From contig NZ_OY762656.1 in the NCBI RefSeq assembly GCF_963666255.1, forward strand, positions 1,054,001 through 1,118,000: DNA of 64,000 nucleotides, read 5' to 3'. The notes beneath the pieces were generated by a model that was given only the letters and a program-made list of their open reading frames with translations, was not told the origin of the DNA and searched no databases. Position numbers and translations under genes: made by a program. Positions 59,795 to 64,000 of this stretch are shown in pieces (within the stretch, counting starts at the first letter, position 1; each line of letters opens with the position of its first letter). The DNA comes from an uncultured Propionivibrio sp. (GTDB taxonomy: Bacteria > Pseudomonadota > Gammaproteobacteria > Burkholderiales > Rhodocyclaceae).

Positions 59795-61066
59795 CTAAGC
59801 GGTGACGAAGCGCGCGAGCATGCCGCCCTGGCAGGGCTCGGCGAGCGGAATCCAGACGCGGTGGCCGTTGCCGGGGGCGACGTCGACAACCATGCCTTCG
59901 GCATTTTCCATGCGGTCGAGAATGAACTCGCGATTGCCGCCGGGGTGGACGAGTTCGAGGCGGTCACCGACCGCGAAGCGGTTCTTGACGTCGACTTCGA
60001 CGAGGCCGCGCGCGGTGTCCAGACGGACGATGTCGCCAACATAACGACTGCGGCCCGATTCCGAGTGGCCGCGCAGGTAGTTCTGGCGTTCGGCATCGTG
60101 GTGACGCTGGTAGAAGCCGTCGGTATAGCCGCGGTTGGCCAGCCCTTCGAGTTCGCCGAGCAGGCGCGGATCAAGCGGGTGTCCGGCGAGTGCGTCGTCA
60201 ATGGCCCGGCGATAGCTTTGCGCGGTGCGCGCCGCATAGTACGGGGACTTCGTCCGCCCTTCGATCTTGAGCGAATCGACACCGATGTCGACCAGGCGCT
60301 GCACATGCTCGATGGCACGCAGGTCCTTCGAGTTGAGGATGTAGGTGCCGTGTTCGTCTTCCTCGATCGGCATCAGTTCGCCGGGGCGTTCGCTTTCTTC
60401 GAGCAGCCAGACGTCGGCAGCCGCGTCTTCGGTGCCGGGGCGAACAGCATAATCCCAGCGGCATGAATTGGTGCAGCTGCCCTGATTCGAGTCGCGCCGG
60501 TTGAAATAGCCGGAGAGCAGGCAGCGCCCGGAATAGGCGATGCAGAGAGCGCCGTGCACGAAGACTTCGAGTTCGATGTCGGGGCATTCTTGCCGGATTT
60601 CGGCGATCTCGTCGAGCGACAGCTCGCGCGAGAGGATGATGCGTGTGATGCCGAGCTTTCGCCAGAAACGGACAGCGGCGAAGTTCACGGTGTTGGCCTG
60701 TACCGAGAGATGGATCGGCACGGTCGGCCAGTGTTCGCGGACGAGGTCGATCAGGCCGGGGTCAGCCATGATCAGGGCGTCGGGGCCGAGCGCGACGACC
60801 GGTGCCATGTCGGCGAGATAGCTGCGCACTTTGGCGTTGTGCGGCAGGACATTGCTGACGACATAGAACGATTTGCTCGCAACATGGGCTTCGGCGATCG
60901 CTTCGCCGAGGCGTTCGAGACTGCCGAATTCGTTGTTGCGGACGCGCAGGCTGTAGCGCGGCTGGCCGGCATAGACGGCATCGGCACCGAAAGCGAAAGC
61001 GGTGCGCATCATGGCGAGCGAGCCGGCGGGGGCAAGCAGTTCGGGACGGCGGGAAGCGTTTGGCAT
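59795..61066 (-). CDS. trhP: U32 peptidase family protein TrhP-like (tRNA U34 hydroxylation)
   Basis: This 423-residue protein of the U32 family is close to E. coli YegQ/TrhP, which makes 5-hydroxyuridine at tRNA position 34 using prephenate. Visible motifs: ELLAPAGSLAMMRTAFAFGA, VFVHGALCIAYSGRCLLSGY, and the cysteine cluster SNQGSCTNSCRWDY, likely an Fe-S site. I start at ATG 61066 (MPNASRRPELLAPAG); a much longer frame overlaps rng antisense and is rejected. It is divergent from rng across 87 bases. Confidence 0.9.
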   Translation of the reverse strand: MPNASRRPELLAPAGSLAMMRTAFAFGADAVYAGQPRYSLRVRNNEFGSLERLGEAIAEAHVASKSFYVVSNVLPHNAKVRSYLADMAPVVALGPDALIMADPGLIDLVREHWPTVPIHLSVQANTVNFAAVRFWRKLGITRIILSRELSLDEIAEIRQECPDIELEVFVHGALCIAYSGRCLLSGYFNRRDSNQGSCTNSCRWDYAVRPGTEDAAADVWLLEESERPGELMPIEEDEHGTYILNSKDLRAIEHVQRLVDIGVDSLKIEGRTKSPYYAARTAQSYRRAIDDALAGHPLDPRLLGELEGLANRGYTDGFYQRHHDAERQNYLRGHSESGRSRYVGDIVRLDTARGLVEVDVKNRFAVGDRLELVHPGGNREFILDRMENAEGMVVDVAPGNGHRVWIPLAEPCQGGMLARFVTA

Positions 61067-61153
61067 GCGCGGGGCGGCGTAAGGAGCGGGGAAAAAGGTA
61101 GAATGCAGCAGAAACCGGCATTTTACCCGGATCGGGCAGGACCATCGGATACC

Positions 61154-62608
61154 ATGGCTGAAGACATCCTCATCAATTTCACGCCGCAGGAGACGCGCGT
61201 CGCCGTCATCTATCAGGGCGCCGTACAGGAATTGCACATCGAGCGCACGGCCAATCGCGGCCTCGTCGGCAATATCTATCTGGGTCGGGTCGTACGCGTC
61301 CTTCCCGGCATGCAGTCCGCATTCATCGATGTCGGTCTCGAACGTACGGCCTTTCTTCATGTTGCTGACATTTACGAATCGAGACCGGCCGGCGAACCGC
61401 CGCGCCCGATCGAACGCATCCTGCACGAGGGCCAGAGCATCGTCGTCCAGGTGATCAAGGATCCGATCGGCACCAAGGGCGCGCGCTTGTCGACGCAGAT
61501 GTCGCTGGCCGGGCGCCTGCTGGTCTATTTGCCGATGGAAAAGCACATCGGGATTTCCCAGCGCATCGAGAACGAGGCCGGGCGCGAGGCCCTGCGCGAG
61601 AAACTGGCGCGTCTCGTGCCGGAAGATGAGTTGGGCGGCTACATCGTCCGGACCATGGCCGAGAATGCCAGTGACGAGGATCTGCTCAAGGACATGGCTT
61701 ACTTGCGCAAGCTCTGGGGGAATATTGAGGAGCGATCGCGCACGCGCGCCGCGCCGTCGATGATCTACCGGGAGTTGTCGCTCGGCTTGCGCGTTCTGCG
61801 CGATTTCGTCAGTTCGGATACGACCGATATCGTCATCGATTCACGCGAGAACTTCCAGGCGCTGAAGTCATTTGCCGATATGTATACGCCGTCGGTGCTG
61901 CCTTTGCTGACGCATTACACCGGCGAGAGGCCGCTCTTCGACCTGCATGGCGTCGAGGACGAAATTCAGAAGGCGCTGGCACGGCGGGTTGACCTGAAGT
62001 CCGGCGGTTATCTGATTTTCGACCAGACCGAGGCGATGACGACGATCGACGTCAATACCGGCGGTTTTGTCGGCGTGCGCAATTTCGACGACACGGTTTT
62101 CAAGACCAACCTCGAGGCGGCGCAGGCTATCGCCCGGCAACTCAGATTGCGTAACCTCGGCGGTATCATCATCATCGATTTCATCGACATGGATAGCGAC
62201 GAGCATCGGGCGGCGGTGCTGGCCGAGTTCAACAAGGCGCTGGCCAGCGATCACACGCGCCTGACGGTGAATGGCTTCAGCGCGCTCGGACTCGTCGAGA
62301 TGACGCGCAAACGCACGCGCGAGTCGCTGGCTCATGTGCTCTGCGAGGAGTGTCCGACCTGCGGCGGTCGCGGCGAGGTCAAGACAGCGCGCACCGTCTG
62401 CTACGAAATCCTGCGTGAACTGCTGCGCGAGGCGCGTCAGTTCAATGCGCGTGAATTCCGTATTCTTGGCAGTGTGCCGGTGATCGACGTTTTCCACGAC
62501 GAGGAATCGCAGGGACTGGCGATGCTGTCGGACTTCATCGGCAAGCCGATTTCGCTGCAGGCAGAACCCAGCTATACCCAGGAGCAATACGACATCGTGC
62601 TGCTGTGA
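61154..62608 (+). CDS. rng: ribonuclease G
   Basis: RNase G trims the 5' end of 16S rRNA and degrades some mRNAs. The 484-residue protein starts MAEDILINFTPQETRVAVI and contains an S1 domain (GNIYLGRVVRVLPGMQSAF), catalytic acidic motifs (MTTIDVNTGGFVG, IIIIDFIDM), and the zinc-link CPTCGGRG. It lacks the long C-terminal scaffold of RNase E, so RNase G is the right name. Confidence 0.97.
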   Translation: MAEDILINFTPQETRVAVIYQGAVQELHIERTANRGLVGNIYLGRVVRVLPGMQSAFIDVGLERTAFLHVADIYESRPAGEPPRPIERILHEGQSIVVQVIKDPIGTKGARLSTQMSLAGRLLVYLPMEKHIGISQRIENEAGREALREKLARLVPEDELGGYIVRTMAENASDEDLLKDMAYLRKLWGNIEERSRTRAAPSMIYRELSLGLRVLRDFVSSDTTDIVIDSRENFQALKSFADMYTPSVLPLLTHYTGERPLFDLHGVEDEIQKALARRVDLKSGGYLIFDQTEAMTTIDVNTGGFVGVRNFDDTVFKTNLEAAQAIARQLRLRNLGGIIIIDFIDMDSDEHRAAVLAEFNKALASDHTRLTVNGFSALGLVEMTRKRTRESLAHVLCEECPTCGGRGEVKTARTVCYEILRELLREARQFNAREFRILGSVPVIDVFHDEESQGLAMLSDFIGKPISLQAEPSYTQEQYDIVLL

Positions 62609-62617
62609 AACGGGAAG

Positions 62618-62640
62618 GGCGCGAAATGCTGCACCGCGCC
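62618..62640. repeat. hairpin between convergent rng and the Lrp-type gene
   Basis: GGCGCG (62618-62623) and CGCGCC (62635-62640) form a 6-base-pair stem in the 31-base gap between the two stop codons. No U-tract is present. It could be a weak bidirectional terminator. Confidence 0.4.
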
Positions 62641-63101
62641 TAGACCGGAATGTCGGTGCGCTCGACGACGCGCCGCAGCACGAAGCTTGAGTGCACCCCG
62701 GTGACCCCCTGGATCCGGTTGATGCGGTTGAGCAGGAGTTCCTGGAATGCGTCCATGTCGCGAACGATCACTTTGAGTTGGTAGTCGGCGTCCTGGCCGG
62801 TAATCAGCAGGCATTCGAGCACTTCCGGCAGTTTCCGGATTTCCGTCTCGAAGTGCTCGAAGCGTTCCGGCGTGTGTGCATCCATGGCGATGTAGATCAG
62901 CGCGACGAGCGAAAATCCCAGGGCCTTTTCGTTGACCCGTGCGCGGTAGTCGCGGATGACACCGGCGTCCTCCAGCGCGCGGACACGGCGCAGGCATGGC
63001 GAGGGTGAAAGGCCGACGCGGTCGGCAAGATCTTGGTTGCTGATGCGTCCTTCCTGCTGGAGTACCTGCAGAATCGCGCGGTCATAGCGGTCGATTTCCA
63101 T
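62640..63101 (-). CDS. Lrp/AsnC family transcriptional regulator
   Basis: The 153-residue protein has an N-terminal helix-turn-helix (ILQVLQQEGRISNQDLADRV, GLSPSPCLRRVRALEDAGVI) and a C-terminal ligand-binding RAM domain (TGQDADYQLKVIVRDMDAF). This is the Lrp/AsnC plan. It is divergent from leuA, across a 167-base AT-rich gap, so it may control leuA, itself, or both. Its effector is likely an amino acid, but which one is not evident. Confidence 0.93.
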   Translation of the reverse strand: MEIDRYDRAILQVLQQEGRISNQDLADRVGLSPSPCLRRVRALEDAGVIRDYRARVNEKALGFSLVALIYIAMDAHTPERFEHFETEIRKLPEVLECLLITGQDADYQLKVIVRDMDAFQELLLNRINRIQGVTGVHSSFVLRRVVERTDIPV

Positions 63102-63268
63102 AAATATCTCACAATCTATTTGATTGGCAATTTTATTGCTTTTATAGGCAATTATATTAAAAAGCCTGCCAAAAAACGGCGGTGTCGCGTTGAAAATCGC
63201 AATCGTCTGCGCGGCTCCCTCGGCTAAGATACTGTCATCGAAATGAGTGTTGATTCCGGAGAGATGTC
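63102..63268. promoter_or_regulatory. AT-rich divergent region, lrp-type gene / leuA
   Basis: The first 60 or so bases (63110-63165) are far more AT-rich than the rest of the window and contain two GGCAATT copies (63126-63132 and 63148-63154) and a leftward TATAAT (complement of 63151-63156). TTGGCA on the minus strand is too close to serve as its -35. The leuA side has a weak TAAGAT (63225-63230), and GGAGAG (63258-63263) as ribosome site. AT-rich tracts of this sort are typical Lrp targets. Confidence 0.45.
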
Positions 63269-64000
63269 ATGTTGAAAAATCCCGCCAGCAAATACAGTGC
63301 GTTTCCGCCGATCGCGTTGAGCGACCGGCGCTGGCCGTCGCAAACCATTACGCGTGCGCCGATCTGGATGAGTTCCGATCTGCGTGATGGAAACCAGGCG
63401 CTGTTCGAACCGATGAATGCCGAGCGCAAGATGCGCATGTTCCGGACCCTGTGCGCGGTTGGTTTCAAGGAAATCGAGGTTGGCTTTCCGTCGGCGTCGC
63501 AGACCGATTTCGACTTCGTCCGTACCCTGATCGAAGGCAAGCATATTCCCGATGACGTGACCATTGAAGTGCTGGCGCCGGCGCGCGCGGAACTGATCCG
63601 CCGTACCGTCGAGAGCCTCAAGGGGGCGCGGCGGGCCATCGTGCATATCTATAACGCCACGTCGAAGCCTTTCCGCGAAGTGGTCTTCGGCCTCAGCAAG
63701 GCCGAGATCGTAGGCATGGCGGTGTCTTCGGTGAAGCTTGTACGCGAGTTGTGCGACGCCCAACCGGAAACCGAATGGATGCTCGAATACAGCCCGGAGC
63801 ATTTCACCGGGACCGAACTCGACTATGCCTTGGAAATCTGTGATGCGGTGACCGCCGCCTGGGGCGCGACGCCCACGCGCAAGGTCATCCTGAATCTGCC
63901 GACGACGGTGGAGATGGCGACGCCGAACGTTTATGCCGACCAGATCGAATGGATGCACCGGCATCTCGCTCGTCGTGACAGTGTCATCCTCAGCCTGCAT
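63269..64000 (+). CDS. leuA: 2-isopropylmalate synthase, N-terminal part
   Basis: LeuA condenses acetyl-CoA with 2-oxoisovalerate in leucine synthesis. The frame from ATG 63269 stays open for 244 codons to the window edge. The translation begins [20 protein letters not shown] and contains the active-site signature [14 protein letters not shown] and [15 protein letters not shown], plus [16 protein letters not shown]. The long N-terminal lead and segment order fit the long LeuA2 type found in actinobacteria and many Proteobacteria. An upstream ATG at 63264 is out of frame and stops at once. The C-terminal regulatory domain lies outside the window. Confidence 0.95.
   Translation, partial: MLKNPASKYSAFPPIALSDRRWPSQTITRAPIWMSSDLRDGNQALFEPMNAERKMRMFRTLCAVGFKEIEVGFPSASQTDFDFVRTLIEGKHIPDDVTIEVLAPARAELIRRTVESLKGARRAIVHIYNATSKPFREVVFGLSKAEIVGMAVSSVKLVRELCDAQPETEWMLEYSPEHFTGTELDYALEICDAVTAAWGATPTRKVILNLPTTVEMATPNVYADQIEWMHRHLARRDSVILSLH

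Noticed and set aside
60554-61153. Upstream extension of the rng frame
   Set aside because: It is antisense to trhP; RNase G normally starts at MAEDILIN (61154).

Overview
The window is a 64 kb piece of a GC-rich (roughly 60-65%) betaproteobacterial chromosome, most likely a member of the Rhodocyclales (Dechloromonas/Azonexus/Propionivibrio-like). This is inferred from gene content and order: a CcmABCDEF cytochrome c system, an mreBCD-mrdA-rodA-rlpA shape operon, gatCAB, metX-metW behind a SAM-II riboswitch, gshA-gshB linked to an incomplete PTS, BPSS1780-type membrane proteins, and an MtrAB/MtoAB-type porin-cytochrome pair. Genes are densely packed. I see no rRNA, tRNA, insertion sequence, prophage or CRISPR array, and no gene-free stretch over 300 bases. 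The largest gaps are about 170-205 bases.

Layout. 1-3123 (minus): ccmA-B-C-D-E-F, with ccmF cut by the window start. 3317-9195 (plus): a membrane histidine kinase and a NarL/LuxR-type response regulator, then a decaheme cytochrome (MtrA/MtoA type) and its outer-membrane barrel (MtrB/MtoB type), closed by an intrinsic terminator. 9400-11721: hypF without other hyp genes. 11732-18428 (minus): mreB, mreC, mreD, mrdA, rodA, rlpA. 18525-21785 (plus): gatC, gatA, gatB. 21836-24760: pyrE (minus), xth (plus) and four small membrane/stress proteins (plus). 24765-28481 (minus): smug1, ampG-like, metW, metX, with the SAM-II riboswitch and its terminator upstream. 28630-35760 (minus): ptsI, ptsH, an EIIA-Man protein, apbE, gshB, gshA and a solitary adenine DNA methyltransferase. 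35888-46261: mainly plus-strand housekeeping genes (panE, two ABC-F ATPases, an acyltransferase, thrH, purU, a MaoC-like hydratase), plus a SulP transporter and a secreted coiled-coil protein on minus. 46414-51101 (minus): a 1179-residue hybrid kinase overlapping an HD-GYP response regulator. 51172-58729: polA (minus), then a plus-strand run of LOG protein, DUF2782, two BPSS1780 paralogues, nadD, rsfS, rlmH and maf. 58713-64000: a putative glycosyltransferase and trhP (minus), rng (plus), an Lrp/AsnC regulator (minus), and the start of leuA (plus).

How the parts fit. The first 9 kb form a coherent respiratory block: Ccm attaches heme c, the two-component system probably senses a signal at the envelope, and the decaheme cytochrome plus barrel would carry electrons across the outer membrane. 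No inner-membrane quinol partner or outer-surface cytochrome lies in the window. The most informative regulatory element is upstream of metX. There a consensus -35, a SAM-II aptamer, a terminator hairpin with a U-tract, and a 7-base antiterminator complementarity are all visible, which predicts SAM-controlled transcription attenuation of metX-metW and possibly of the downstream ampG-like and smug1 genes. The rest is mostly conserved housekeeping.
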